Below, one piece after another: positions 24,783 through 34,649 of a DNA stretch of 64,000 bases. This DNA is from Bactericera cockerelli. Taxonomy: Eukaryota; Arthropoda; Insecta; Hemiptera; Triozidae. The notes under the pieces are model-generated. The model ran no database searches. It was not told the origin of the DNA and was given only the letters and a program-made list of their open reading frames with translations. Made by a program: the position numbers and the translations under genes. Each line of letters begins with the position of its first letter. Positions within the stretch are counted from its first letter, which is position 1. The stretch is taken from positions 18,620,525 to 18,684,524 of the forward strand of contig CM044959.1 of NCBI GenBank assembly GCA_024516035.1, in the 5' to 3' direction.

Positions 24783-24930
24783 GTAGTCACTGTGGCCGAG
24801 TGAGTTAAAGCGCTAGGCATTGCACGCACGGTGACCAGGGTTCGATCCCCAGCGGGGCAGGGTTTTTTCTACTCCGTACTTGGGTGTTCGGGGTCCACTC
24901 ATACCTCGTGAGGAAAAATGAATAGCTGCT
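24783..24930 (+). mobile_element. SINE-4 (tRNA-derived)
   Basis: TGTGGCCGAGTGAGTTAAAG (A box), CAGGGTTCGATCCCCAGC (B box), then TTTTTTCTACTCCGTACTTG and CTCGTGAGGAAAAATGA. The first 70 bp resemble a tRNA but the acceptor does not close. Confidence 0.7.
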
Positions 24931-25149
24931 TTAATGTTAGCAGCGACCAGTGGCGGATTTATAGGCAAAAATGTGATATTGGGATATTAAAGATACGGAA
25001 AAGTCCTATAATTCTGCGCTACCCACTAAAATTGTGATATAATAACAGAAAGAAACACATTATTATTATTTTTTCTAATTTCCAGGTGTTCCCCACACTC
25101 CAATTTTTGTGTCATTCGTTAGACGTGAATCTGCTCAACTCTGCAGATT

Positions 25150-25495
25150 GTTTCTACCATCGAGGAAAAAATTAAAGTGAATGAGGCCCATGGTCAGAGG
25201 ATTCAAGACAACAAACCTTAGGATGTAGGAGGGAAAATTAAACTGATTGAGTCCCATGGTCAGAAGATTCAAGACAGAAGGAACCTGAGGATGTAGGAGG
25301 AAAAATTAAACTGATTGAGTCCCATGGTCAGAAGATTCAAGACAGAAGGAACCTGAGGATGTAGGAGGGAAAATTAAACTGATTGAGTCCCATGGTCAGA
25401 AGATTTAAGACAGAAGGAACCTGAGGATGTAGGAGGGAAAATTAAAATGTATGAGTCCCATGGTCAGAAGATTCAAGACAGAAGGAATCTGAGCT
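25150..25495 (+). repeat. Tandem repeat, 68 bp, five units
   Basis: CCCATGGTCAGAAGATTCAA recurs at about 25186, 25253, 25321, 25389 and 25457, with AGGATGTAGGAGGGAAAATT between. Confidence 0.9.
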
Positions 25496-26049
25496 AGCAG
25501 GGGAGGAAAAAGGTGGTTCTAGGGGTTTCAACACATCTGTGCGAAGAATCAACCTGCTTCAAAACTGAGACCTCTCTTCGATGGACTTTTTCATATATTA
25601 ATTTTGTCCTTGTAAAGATAATCCAATGCACGTTCAACATTACTGAATGACTGTTTTAAAATGAAATACCTATTTTTAATGCAATATCAAGTCACCAATA
25701 AATGTATCTAGTTAACTAATTTAAAAAATGCTACGATAATTTGGCAGAATCCAAAGGTGAGTTCAATATTACATATTTAATATTCAATCTCCGAGGATCA
25801 GTATGTAAAGTGTCACACGGTCAAATTTAACAATCTGTATGTTGGATGTCAGGGGTCCGAAATTGATCTTGAAGAAAATGAGTAACTACTAATAGTGAGT
25901 GAGAACCGAATATGTGGTCATAAATTTTTTACTATGGTAATAATAACAGGCAATGAAAGACTGTTTAAACCTGCCCTTTTCTCACACCAATATGATGTAC
26001 ACTTTAATTGTTTCTTAGCACTAATTCTTCTTTAAAAAATATTTTCAGG

Positions 26050-27640
26050 TTGGTGCAAAATGGAAGTTTTCAAATCAATTCAAATTCCAAGTTTTCAAAA
26101 TTAATCGAAATTGCAAGTTCCCAAAATCAATCAAAATTCTAAGTGGTCAAAATCAATCAAAATAAATTGTGAATTCCCGAAAGCTATTTTCAAGAAAAAT
26201 TGCAAGTTGTCAAAGTTATATTATGCTATTCAAATCAATCAAAATTGCAAGTGCCAAAAACCAATTAAAATTCCAAGTCGTCAAAATTATAAGTTGTACA
26301 AATTAATCAAAATTATGGCGTCAGAAAATCAAAATTTCCAGTGTAAAATCAATCAAAATTGCAAGTGCCAAAAACCAATTAAAATTCCAAGTCGTCGAAA
26401 TTATAAGTTGTACAAATTAATCAAAATTATGGCGTCAGAAAATCAAAATTTCCAGTATAAAATCAATCAAAATTGCAAGTGCCAAAAACCAATTAAAATT
26501 CCAAGTCGTCAAAATTTATAAGTACATAGTACAAATTAATCAAAATTTCCAGTTTAAAAAAACAATCAAAATTGCAAGTGCCAAAAACCAATAAAAATTC
26601 CATGTCGTCGAAATTATAAGTTGTACAAATTAATCAAAATTATGGCGTCAGAAAATCAAAATTTCCAGTATAAAATAAATCAAAATTGCAAGAGCCAAAA
26701 ACCAATTAAAATTCCAAGTCGTCAAAATTATAAGTTGTACAAATTAATCAAAATTATGGCGTCAGAAAATCAAAATTTCCAGTATAAAATCAATCAAAAT
26801 TGCAAGTGCCAAAAACCAATTAAAATTCCAAGTCGTCAAAATTAAAAGTTGTACAAATTAATCAAAATTATGGCGTCAGAAAATCAAAATTTCCAATATA
26901 AAATCAATCAAAATTGCAAGTGCCAAAACCAAAAAATTCCAAGTCGTCAAAATTATAAGTTGTACAAATTAATCAAAATTATGGCGTCAGAAAATCAAAA
27001 TTTCCAGTGTAAAATCAATCAAAATTGCAAGTGCCAAAAACCAATTAAAATTCCAAGTCGTCGAAATTATAAGTTGTACAAATTAATCAAAATTATGGCG
27101 TCAGAAAATCAAAATTTCCAGTATAAAATCAATCAAAATTGCAAGTGCCAAAAACCAATTAAAATTCCAAGTCGTCAAAATTAAAAGTTGTACAAATTAA
27201 TCAAAATTATGGCGTCAGAAAATCAAAATTTCCAATATAAAATCAATCAAAATTGCAAGAGCCAAAACCAAAAAATTCCAAGTCGTCAAAATTATAAGTT
27301 GTACAAATTAATCAAAATTATGGCGTCAGAAAATCAAAATTTCCAGTGTAAAATCAATCAAAATTGCAAGTGCCAAAAACCAATTAAAATTCCAAGTCGT
27401 CAAAATTATAAGTTGTACAAATTAATCAAAATTATGGCGTCAGAAAATCAAAATTTCCAGCTTAAAAAATCAATGAAAATTGTGAGTTCCCAAAATCAAT
27501 GAAAAGTCCAGGTCGTGAAAATCAATCAAGATTACAAAATTACCTACAAGATCAAAATGGGTCCTGAAAAAATCAAAATTTCAAGTAACAAAATCAATCA
27601 AAAGTCCAAGTCGTCAAAAGCATGTCTTCAAAATTAATGA
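26050..27640 (+). repeat. 114-bp higher-order tandem repeat, about 12 units
   Basis: GGCGTCAGAA recurs at 26317, 26431, 26644, 26758, 26872, 26983, 27097, 27211, 27322 and 27436, spaced 114 (sometimes 111) bp. Each unit is built from four or five diverged pieces of about 26 bp with AATCAAAATTGCAAGTGCC or AATTAAAATTCCAAGTCGTC. Edges (26050-26260 and 27480-27640) show the 26-bp pieces singly. Because 114 is 38 codons, long apparent ORFs repeat YKLYKLIKIMASENQNFQ; I do not regard these as genes. Confidence 0.9.
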
Positions 27641-27855
27641 AATTTCCATTTCACAAAAACAGAAAGAAACATCTCAGCATCACTTGAAAATTTACATTCC
27701 TCAAAATCGCAAGTTGTCACAACAGAGTACCCAAGCTTCCTTCCCAAAGGTAAGAGAAAATGAAAACAAGAAAATCTTTTTCACTTTATCTGGTGACTTG
27801 ATATTTGCAAAATAATAAATATTTTCTCATGTACCTCTCTTTGAGTCATTCAGTG

Positions 27856-28619
27856 GGCTACGTATGAGTTCGGTGCGGAAAATAAAAAAATGTATGAGTT
27901 CGGTGCCGCCTAAAAAAGGTCATGTATGAATTCGGTGCCGCCTAAAAAAGGTCATGTATGAATTCGGTGCCCTGGTACTTGCCCTGATGATCAGGTAATT
28001 ATAGTATTTTTTTCCTTATAGGCATGGCCTTCAATGTATTTTACCTAACCCTACTATAAACCCAAGGCATGGCCTTCATTGTATTTTACCTAACCCTACT
28101 ATAAACCCAAGGCATGGCCTTCATTGTATTTTACCTAACCCTACTATAAACCCAAGGCATGGCCTTCATTGTATTTTACCTAACCCTACTATAAACGCAA
28201 GGCATGGCCTTCATTGTATTTTACCTAACCCTACTATAAACCCAAGGCATGGCCTTCATTGTATTTTACCTAACCCTACTATAAACCCAAGGCATGGCCT
28301 TCATTGTATTTTACCTAAGCCTACTATAAACCCAAGGCATGGCCTTCATTGTATTTTACCTAATCTTACTATTAACCCTAGGCATGGCCTTCAAGGAGGA
28401 AATGGACAGCCTTGCTGAATGTAACTGTCTACAACATAATCTACTAACTTAATAACAGCAGGATGACTGTTAACTAACAACAGAGTACATTATAAAAAAA
28501 CTATCAATTTATAAGTCATTAGGACCGCACCGAACTCATACATCACCTTTTTTCGGCGGCACCGAATTCATACATGCGAAAAAGGTGCGGGTAATCTTCG
28601 CACCGAACTCACCTATTGC
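27856..28619. mobile_element. Nonautonomous Mutator-like element carrying a minisatellite
   Basis: 764 bp flanked by a perfect 9-bp direct repeat CATTCAGTG (27847-27855 and 28620-28628). Both ends carry inverted copies of TGAGTTCGGTGCG and CATGTATGAATTCGGTGCCG with ACCTTTTTT-type spacers, so the terminal repeats are long and internally repetitive. Nine-base duplications are typical of Mutator-like elements. The centre is the 45-bp minisatellite at 28021-28392. Confidence 0.7.
28021..28392 (+). repeat. 45-bp minisatellite, about 8.2 units
   Basis: Units start GGCATGGCCTTCATTGTATT at 28021, 28066, 28111, 28156, 28201, 28246, 28291, 28336 and 28381, exactly 45 bp apart, and contain TTACCTAACCCTACTATAAA. 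Units are nearly identical, suggesting recent expansion. The same repeat, inverted and decayed, occurs at 3690-4105. Confidence 0.95.
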
Positions 28620-28628
28620 CATTCAGTG

Positions 28629-29929
28629 ATGTTGCTGCATTGTTTTTAAAAGGAGGTTTTAGACTGAGGTGGTTCTGTAGATTTGAGTGTTCAAAACTTA
28701 AGTAGTAATAAAAACGTGATTTTTCCATTATATTTTATTCTTCCGTTTTCTTTCTTTCTTCAGATTAGTGATAAAAATCCCTTTTTTCAACCATCATTTA
28801 AAATAGTTCCCTTACCTACCCTCACCCTTTTACACATTTTACTTATCATAAAAATAACGCCTTATTTATACTGCCCGATTAGAACTAATGAGTCCCATTA
28901 TTCCAGCAGTAAGCCCAAGACGTATTATTATGTGGTCAAAATTCCAAATGGGAGGGTAACTGTCCCAGCTGGGTTTGCGAACCGCGAATTACCAGTGAGA
29001 CACCTTAACCTCTGAGTTTCTATGACAGAAACTTTATAGACGATAGCCGAGGCAAATTTCCTGGGCCATAGTGTGAAAATTTGGGGCCCGGAATGCAGCA
29101 TCGGGGCCGCGACCGTGCAATTTGTAAAATTAGTTGCGAAATTGTGGGAAAAATAAGTGCCGTCCTCAATGCTAGAAACAAATCTATTTGCAATGAGTTG
29201 CTACATGATAAAGAGATATCTAGGAGAAAAAAAGAGAAGTCCATCTTTTAACAAAATAGATATGATATGATTTATTTAAAAATAGCAATTTAAACATTTG
29301 AAAACGTTAATAATAACATAGAAATTTAATACATAGGTACGAATTATAACACATAAATAAATAAATAGGTGTTAAATTGTTAATAAAAAAATGTTGAATT
29401 TTACGAGGTAAACCACTAAATGCAATACTATTAAATATAAAATGTTTCATCAAAAATAAATATTTGAATTTTTATTTACATAGGTACGATTCGTATACAT
29501 TTAAGTACATAAATTTCACAAAAAAACACAAAAAATGGAAGTTTTTCTTTTATAAATCATGGAAGTTTTTTTGTGTGAAGTTCAGCAACATACTTCGAAG
29601 AATTTCTTTCAAAAAGACTTAGTCAGAAAATTGAACGACATATTGAGGCATTCAATACTGAAAGATAACTGCACTGAAATCTTAACCAGAGGGCATGGCC
29701 CAGATAGCCCTATATGTATTTTTCCTAATAATACTTTACACTCGAGCCATTGCCCTGCATCGTAGCTGGACGCAAGTAGTAAACATGTACACTTGATCAG
29801 GCGAACCTGTCATGCATGCATGTTCGTGTGTGACGGAAAAAGATCACGAGCATAAGTTCGTTCATGCTGCCTGTTGAAAATTTAACTATTCAACCGGCAT
29901 GCAAGCACATGCATATAAAACTGTGACAG
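28629..29929. other. Downstream flank of the SOWAH-like gene
   Basis: Contains SINE-5 and AT-rich sequence. TTTATT (AATAAA on the minus strand) occurs near 29270 and 29477, either of which could be the poly(A) signal; no way to choose by eye. Confidence 0.4.
28853..29015 (-). mobile_element. SINE-5 (tRNA-derived), copy 1
   Basis: Plus strand shows CGCCTTATTTATACTGCCCG, GTCCCATTATTCCAGCAG, CAGCTGGGTTTGCGAACC and ACCTTAACC: the complement of a SINE with its tRNA-like head at the right. Related copies at 59692 and 60740. Confidence 0.65.
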
Positions 29930-30413
29930 GCTTCATAGACAAAGTGAATCACTTTCGTGATATTTTTATAATTCGTGATTAGCACCGCCCTTGATCAAGT
30001 TTTGTTTTCTTAATTTTAATATCGATGTATGTATATATTCTATGTCATTATTTTGTAAATAAAACTTGATCCAACTTGTTTTAATATCACAACTACTCAA
30101 ACTTAACTTAGGACTTGGAACCACCGACCTCCAGGTCACAAGTCCGCGCCTTTAAAGCTTGATATAACCTTGATGGCATTTTTTTTTTTTTTTTATACAA
30201 AGGTACTTCTCCTAGGCTTTGAAGGGCTTCTAAGAGATCGATCAAGGTCGGTTTCATAGACAAAGGACCCCCCCCCCAGGCTTCATAGACAAAGTTAATC
30301 ACTTTCGTGATATCAAAACTACTCAAACTTAACTTGGGACTTGGAACCACCGACCTCCAGGTCACAAGTCCGCGCCTTATCGATCAAGGTCGGTTTCATA
30401 GACAAAGGACCTC
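29930..30413 (-). mobile_element. Two SINE-6 copies downstream of the SOWAH stop codon
   Basis: Plus strand shows AACTTGGGACTTGGAACCAC, CGACCTCCAGGTCACAAGTC twice (about 30110-30150 and 30335-30379). The nearer copy (30270-30378) is flanked by a 33-bp direct repeat (30237-30269 and 30379-30411) containing AAGGTCGGTTTCATAGAC. Both are in gene orientation and probably form part of the 3' UTR. Confidence 0.6.
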
Positions 30414-30418
30414 CCCCT

Positions 30419-30661
30419 TCATCCCTGCCACTTGGTGTCAAACCCGGCCGCACTGTCTGAGTCAGAGTCCCCGCTGTGCGGCTGACGGTGCGGCCGCAGC
30501 TCATCGGGGCCGCTGCCCCCCACGCTGTGCGGCCGCGCCTGCTGGTGCAGGGCCTTCAGGTCGGGGGTGGAGGGGGTGCTGCGGGAGGTGAAGTCCGCCC
30601 CGCGGCGGCTCTTGCGCTTCTTGATGGAGGTGAACTTGGGCGGGGCCATGCGGGCGTCCCC
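30419..30661 (-). CDS. sowah: SOWAH-like gene, last coding exon
   Basis: A 243-nt exon with the stop codon TGA at 30419-30421. It encodes GDARMAPPKFTSIKKRKSRR and then a Ser/Pro/Gly-rich tail rich in His-Gln and Asp-Ser pairs, ending TKWQG. GDARMAPPKF followed by a basic KKRKSRR patch, a possible nuclear localisation signal, fits the family C-terminus. The acceptor is ACCTCCCCAG; phase 0 matches the upstream exon. Base composition is odd: the exon is strongly GC-rich, with many CCG and GCC codons, whereas the surroundings are AT-rich. SINE-derived sequence begins within about ten bases of the stop codon, so the 3' UTR is largely repeat. I could not place the poly(A) site. Confidence 0.8.
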   Translation of the reverse strand, partial: GDARMAPPKFTSIKKRKSRRGADFTSRSTPSTPDLKALHQQARPHSVGGSGPDELRPHRQPHSGDSDSDSAAGFDTKWQG

Positions 30662-30728
30662 CTGGGGAGGTCATAGGTGTTGTTATTATTACTGTTTTAA
30701 ACTTCTAATGAACAAAATGTCAGCTTAA

Positions 30729-30952
30729 CACGTATGAGACGGCGTGCCCACCGGTGGGTCACGTTTTTTTTCAATTTCCCTTATAACGTGACCCACCGGT
30801 GGGCAACTGGGCACAGATAATGCTATTATTAATATATTTTTGTACTCGCCCGTCCCAATTTTTTTTTGTTGTTGTCATATTTGGAACACATATCCTAATT
30901 TGAAGCCGTCCCAGCGTACAAACTATAGAAAATACCACCCGTCTCATACGTG
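30729..30952. mobile_element. TTAA-type MITE (piggyBac- or Kolobok-like), 224 bp
   Basis: A perfect 14-bp TIR CACGTATGAGACGG at both ends, flanked by TTAA (30725-30728 and 30953-30956). Just inside the left end CCCACCGGTGGG occurs twice with TCACGTT and AACGTGA between, making a fold-back of about 75 bp. TTAA duplications are used by piggyBac and Kolobok; no coding sequence remains to decide. It lies in the intron upstream of the last SOWAH exon. Confidence 0.85.
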
Positions 30953-31009
30953 TTAATGTTCAAACAAGTATAATAATAATTCTTCTCCAACCACATCATT
31001 TTTACATAC

Positions 31010-31065
31010 CATAAGTCCCATTATGCCAAACTGTTGGCATAATGGGACTCCCTATCTTATACTTA
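31010..31065. repeat. Hairpin in the GGCATAATGGGACT repeat
   Basis: AGTCCCATTATGCCAA and TTGGCATAATGGGACT form a perfect 16-bp stem around a short loop, followed by CCCTATCTTAT. The right half is shared with 938-970 and 16882-16920. Confidence 0.75.
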
Positions 31066-31749
31066 TACCTACCACTGTATAGTTCAACATCATCGATTGG
31101 TTTATCTGTATTGGGTCGCCTCTTAGCGAATGTAACAATTTTATGTGTTCAATTTCTCAGTATAAAATACACAACTCCTAGATAAGTGTTAAAACTAATG
31201 AAAGGAAAGTTTTACACTAAGCATGTCAAGATATTTTTCCTCATAATTATTATTTTTTTCCCCTCACTTTTCTGTTTATACTGATTAAAAATTCTGGTGT
31301 AAACATCACACGACTTTCCTTATCCCTCAAAAAGAAGTCGAATTCCACCACTGGTGACTCAACGGTAACAGATAGCTAAAAATCAATGCAAAATTCGTAA
31401 TCAGCACTTCAAAATCATTGAATTTGATATGTCACAACCCCCTTCTAGGATGAATAATAAAAAAGTTAGTCAAACCGGGTCCCCCAAAAATACCGGTAAA
31501 TTGGGGCCGAGGTCCAAAAAGTTCAAGATATCAAAAAAATGATCAGAATAGACTCCTATTATTTTTTTATTCTAAGAAAATGTTGTTCTCTAACTTTTTT
31601 TGTATCTTTAACCAATTTAAAGAAGTGGCGCTTGCGGCTAATATTTGCGGCCCTGTGGCCGCAGAATGCGGCCGATTTCAACCAAAAGTTTCGTGGTTTG
31701 TCTGGTGTATAAAATTAGTTATCATACCAAATTTCAAGTCTCTAACTCT

Positions 31750-31935
31750 TACCGTTCTTGAGTTATCCTGTTCACAGACAGACAGACAGACAGACAGACA
31801 GACGCACGGACCAATGGCTGAAAACCACTTTTTTGGTATCCTGAGGCTATGATTCGTCCAGAAATGTGAAAAGCTGGGTAGGTCAAATTTTCGACGAATA
31901 CAATACTTTCCTTATTATAGGATAAGGAAAGTAAA
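31750..31935 (+). repeat. CAGA tetranucleotide run and conserved element end
   Basis: (CAGA)n at 31774-31802 precedes AAGCTGGGTAGGTCAAATTT, ATACTTTCCTTATTATAGG and ATAAGGAAAGTAAA. The last part recurs at 15985-16037 (AACTGGGTAGGTCAAATTTT, TACTTTCCTTATTGATG), so it is the end of a dispersed repeat. Its other end is not defined. Confidence 0.6.
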
Positions 31936-32132
31936 AAGAGAGGTTAGTTGATGGCATGGATATTCAGAACTATTACCTGCTGATGAGAGCAAATAAGTTC
32001 GAAACAGCTGTCCAGGTATGTTCTGATATTCATTTACATCTAGTACAAGTTCTCACTTTTCTGTTTATACTGATACTGATTTGAGTAATAACTGAGATTC
32101 AGAAACCCCATGTCATATTTCGACCTCCCCAC

Positions 32133-32275
32133 CTGGTTCAAGTTGTCAGCTGACCCCCACGTCTTGTGCAGCTTCTCCGCCTCTGACCTCCCCCCCAGGA
32201 AGTTACTGAAAGCCTCCGTCGTCTTCTTGACCCGGACATTCAGGGAACCAATGCGCAGGAAGCCCAAGTCTCGTT
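32133..32275 (-). CDS. sowah: SOWAH-like gene, conserved C-terminal exon
   Basis: A 143-nt exon, phase 1 in and phase 0 out, encoding ERDLGFLRIGSLNVRVKK, then TTEAFSNFLGG, and ending SADNLNQ. The LRIGSLNVRVKKTTEAFSNF block is the most recognisable part of the family C-terminus and is the main reason for calling this gene SOWAH-like. The acceptor is TTGGTTCCAG. I chose the donor CAG|GTGGGG because it restores frame with the final exon; reading further, the frame stays open for about 25 codons without a better donor. Confidence 0.85.
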
Positions 32276-32560
32276 CTGGAACCAACAAATTATTATTTTT
32301 TAACTAACATTTATATTTTATCTATAATTTTATTGTACATGTAATGTATTTTATTTATTTATCATGTTGTGTTATTTTTAAAATAAAGTCCTTAAGGTAT
32401 ATTCACCTAAAAAAAAAAAAAAAATAATAATAAAATAAAAATAAAGAGAGGTCTATATCAATATATAATAATACCTGGATGGATGACTCTGTAATTTTGT
32501 GAAGGTCCATTTTAATAAATGAGAACAATTCAAGTAATTTTTACTAACTTCACAAAAGTT

Positions 32561-32951
32561 AATATAATAATACTCTTCAGTGGAAGGTAACCACCAGGCG
32601 AGGTTAATGCTCAAAGCATTTTCTACCAACTAACCCTCAGAGTCTTATTAGTATGTGGTCACTATCTCAAATTATTGACGAAAAATTCATGCACTGGGTA
32701 GGGTTCGACCCAAACGACTCCTATCCAGGTAGCTTAGGGATCCGTTGGTTCGAATCCCACCCAGTGCATGAATTTTTCCTCATTAATTTGAGTTTGTGAC
32801 CACATAATAATGAGACTCTGAGGGTTAGGTGGTAGAAAATGCTTTAAGCATTAACCTCACCTGGTGGTTACCTTCCACTAAGGAGTGTTATTATTATTAT
32901 GATAAATGGATTACCAGAGTAGCGCGTTAACCACTTGAATACCAGTGCACC
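32561..32951. mobile_element. SINE-1 inserted into another SINE-1
   Basis: A minus-strand SINE-1 (body 32561-32732, head complement TTACCAGAGTAGCGCGTTAA at about 32911) is split by a plus-strand, 5'-truncated SINE-1 (about 32733-32900: GGATCCGTTGGTTCGAATCC, TCTGAGGGTTAGGTGG, ATT tail). Lies in the SOWAH intron just upstream of the 32.2-kb exon. Confidence 0.75.
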
Positions 32952-33464
32952 AGTCCTTGTTGCCCCAAAAATTACTAATCGTTAATTTTATTTTTTCAGT
33001 ATTTTATTTTTATTTTTTAGTAGGTAAATCTTACATACACTGCTTCTTGATATAATTATGTTCTTTAGGTAATTTTACAAAAAAAAATATAAAATATCGG
33101 TCATCTCACTTTGACTTGGAAGTGCCCGATCACACTGACGGCATTAATTGTATTGCGAGGGACAAGGGTAACATAACTGCTTATTATGGTAACCTTATAG
33201 GTAACCTCAGAACGTAAAAACCAAATAGAATTATTATTATTATTCCTTAAGTACTGCTTTCAAGAAAGAAGTTCAGTCTTGGAAAAGGCAAAACCCGGTT
33301 AGAAGGTATATATTAGTTGAACCCCCTAATCCCCCCTTACGTACGCCGCGACGGTGCACAAGAGCTTGACATGGATTACCAATTAATTGTTTTATTTATA
33401 TCTATGTATATTTCAGTTTATATTTTTCTATTTAAAAAGGCAGTGTTATCGCTTTGAAAATTAA

Positions 33465-33593
33465 GGGCGAAATTAATAGACAAATATTATATCTCAAGTC
33501 ATTGCTAAGCGCCGGTTTTCCCTATCTTACACAGTACGCAATTCGTGACTTAGCGCCGCAGAGGTATAACAAAAACGTCCAAGAATTCCGCCC
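33465..33593. mobile_element. Harbinger-type MITE, copy 1 (129 bp)
   Basis: TIR GGGCGAAATTAATAGAC and its imperfect complement ending AATTCCGCCC, flanked by TAA on both sides. A 3-bp TWA duplication marks PIF/Harbinger. The interior TCATTGCTAAGCG and GTGACTTAGCGCC is shared with copy 2. Intronic in the SOWAH-like gene. Confidence 0.8.
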
Positions 33594-34144
33594 TAAGATT
33601 AGCAAAATAAAAAAATAATAATAACGGCAGTCATTAGATTAGGCACATGCACAAGCTGATGGAATATGGTGAAGAAGGTCATCGGGACGGAATAAAAAAC
33701 TCCTCATCCATATCCTCACCAAGCTCCACGTTGCTTACTTTAGTGATCCGTATTCATCAAGTTCTCCTCCGAACTATCTACTGATGACTCAGAGTCTGAC
33801 AGGTGTTCTCACTCACTGTTTCCTAGGATTTTGATACACGCGATTCAAACACCAACCTTGCTCCACAATCTATACACTAAAGGTTTTCCATCTCTCTCTC
33901 TCTGCTTAATCTACTCAACGTATTTTCGATTAACTTAAATTAGAGTTACGTTGGCAAGCTTTGGTGCTTTATGCTAATTTAACGTTTTTTAATTACTTCT
34001 TTACGCTTAGAGAGACGCGTAACACATTGTGGCCCAGCAGAAGGAGAGGAGAGTTCTAACACGTTCAATTTCCTGTGCTTGTGATTGATGTTTGGCGAGA
34101 GTAAATTAGAACTGTCAAAACCTGAGGTACGCTGGATGGTTTAT

Positions 34145-34334
34145 GAGTGTCAGCTCCTGTGATGGCGAGACTCTACCGTGCTACAGCAGTGTATAGGTCA
34201 GAGCTATTGCATGGCCACAGGAGAGGTCATGTTCCATATGAGTGTCAGCTCCTGTGATGGCGAGACTCTTCTGTGCTACATCAGTGTATAGGTCAGAGCT
34301 ATTGCATGGCCACAGGAGAGGTCATGTTCCACAC
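34145..34334 (+). repeat. Tandem duplication, 95 bp
   Basis: GAGTGTCAGCTCCTGTGATG to GGAGAGGTCATGTTCCA occurs twice with very few changes. Confidence 0.9.
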
Positions 34335-34598
34335 AGTAGTTGTTGAGTGATCACTCAAGTAAAGCAACGTTCAGCATGGAGAATATTGATAGGAACCCAC
34401 TGTGGTACGAATCTAACCGTTATTAGAGTTTATACCTATTATTTCGGCAACACTCAAATTAGGTGAGGAAAATGTCAGTTGATGGGTTAGCTCACTAGTC
34501 AATACAGGTTGAATCTCCTTAATACGAGTTAATAATATTAACCAATGACCATTAATGGATCATTCAAAACCAAGTGCTACAATTGTAGGTTGTCTTAC

Positions 34599-34625
34599 CT
34601 GAATTTTTTTTCCGGGCTTTGATTT
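34599..34625 (-). CDS. sowah: SOWAH-like gene, 27-nt microexon (basic linker)
   Basis: A 27-nt exon that with its flanking split codons encodes KIKARKKNSE, a short basic stretch after the ankyrin repeats. The acceptor is excellent (long T-rich tract, CTTCTCAG) and the donor is GTAAGACA. Phase 1 in and out fits both neighbours: the previous exon leaves one A, and the next begins AA CGA to complete Glu. In the alternative phase the next exon stops after about a dozen codons, so this phasing is well determined. The introns on either side are 3.8 and 2.3 kb. Confidence 0.8.
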
Positions 34626-34649
34626 CTGAGAAGTAAAAAAAGAAAACAT

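Larger units (their letters stand above)
22869..26049. other. Unannotated, with SINEs, a gap and a 68-bp array
   Basis: 23692-24140 has a short terminal open frame and an AATAAA at about 24120, but no family was recognised. CAGTGGCGGATTTA at 24950 looks like a lone hAT-type end. Confidence 0.5.

Noticed and set aside
24783..24860. Possible tRNA gene (GGCCGAGTG, GGTTCGATCC)
   Set aside because: The acceptor stem does not pair and the same sequence is followed by a conserved SINE body at three sites.
26111..27502. Long plus-strand ORFs encoding a Lys/Asn/Gln-rich repeat protein
   Set aside because: They follow a 114-bp tandem repeat divisible by three, break whenever a unit has a non-triplet indel, and have no splice or promoter context.
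28021..28392. CRISPR-like or telomeric array
   Set aside because: Units are 45 bp head to tail with no unique spacers, and the CCTAACCCTA motif is only part of each unit, so it is a minisatellite inside a transposon.
30307..30676. Plus-strand Ala/Gly/Arg-rich ORFs over the GC island
   Set aside because: Antisense shadows of the last SOWAH exon, whose minus-strand frame fits all splice phases.
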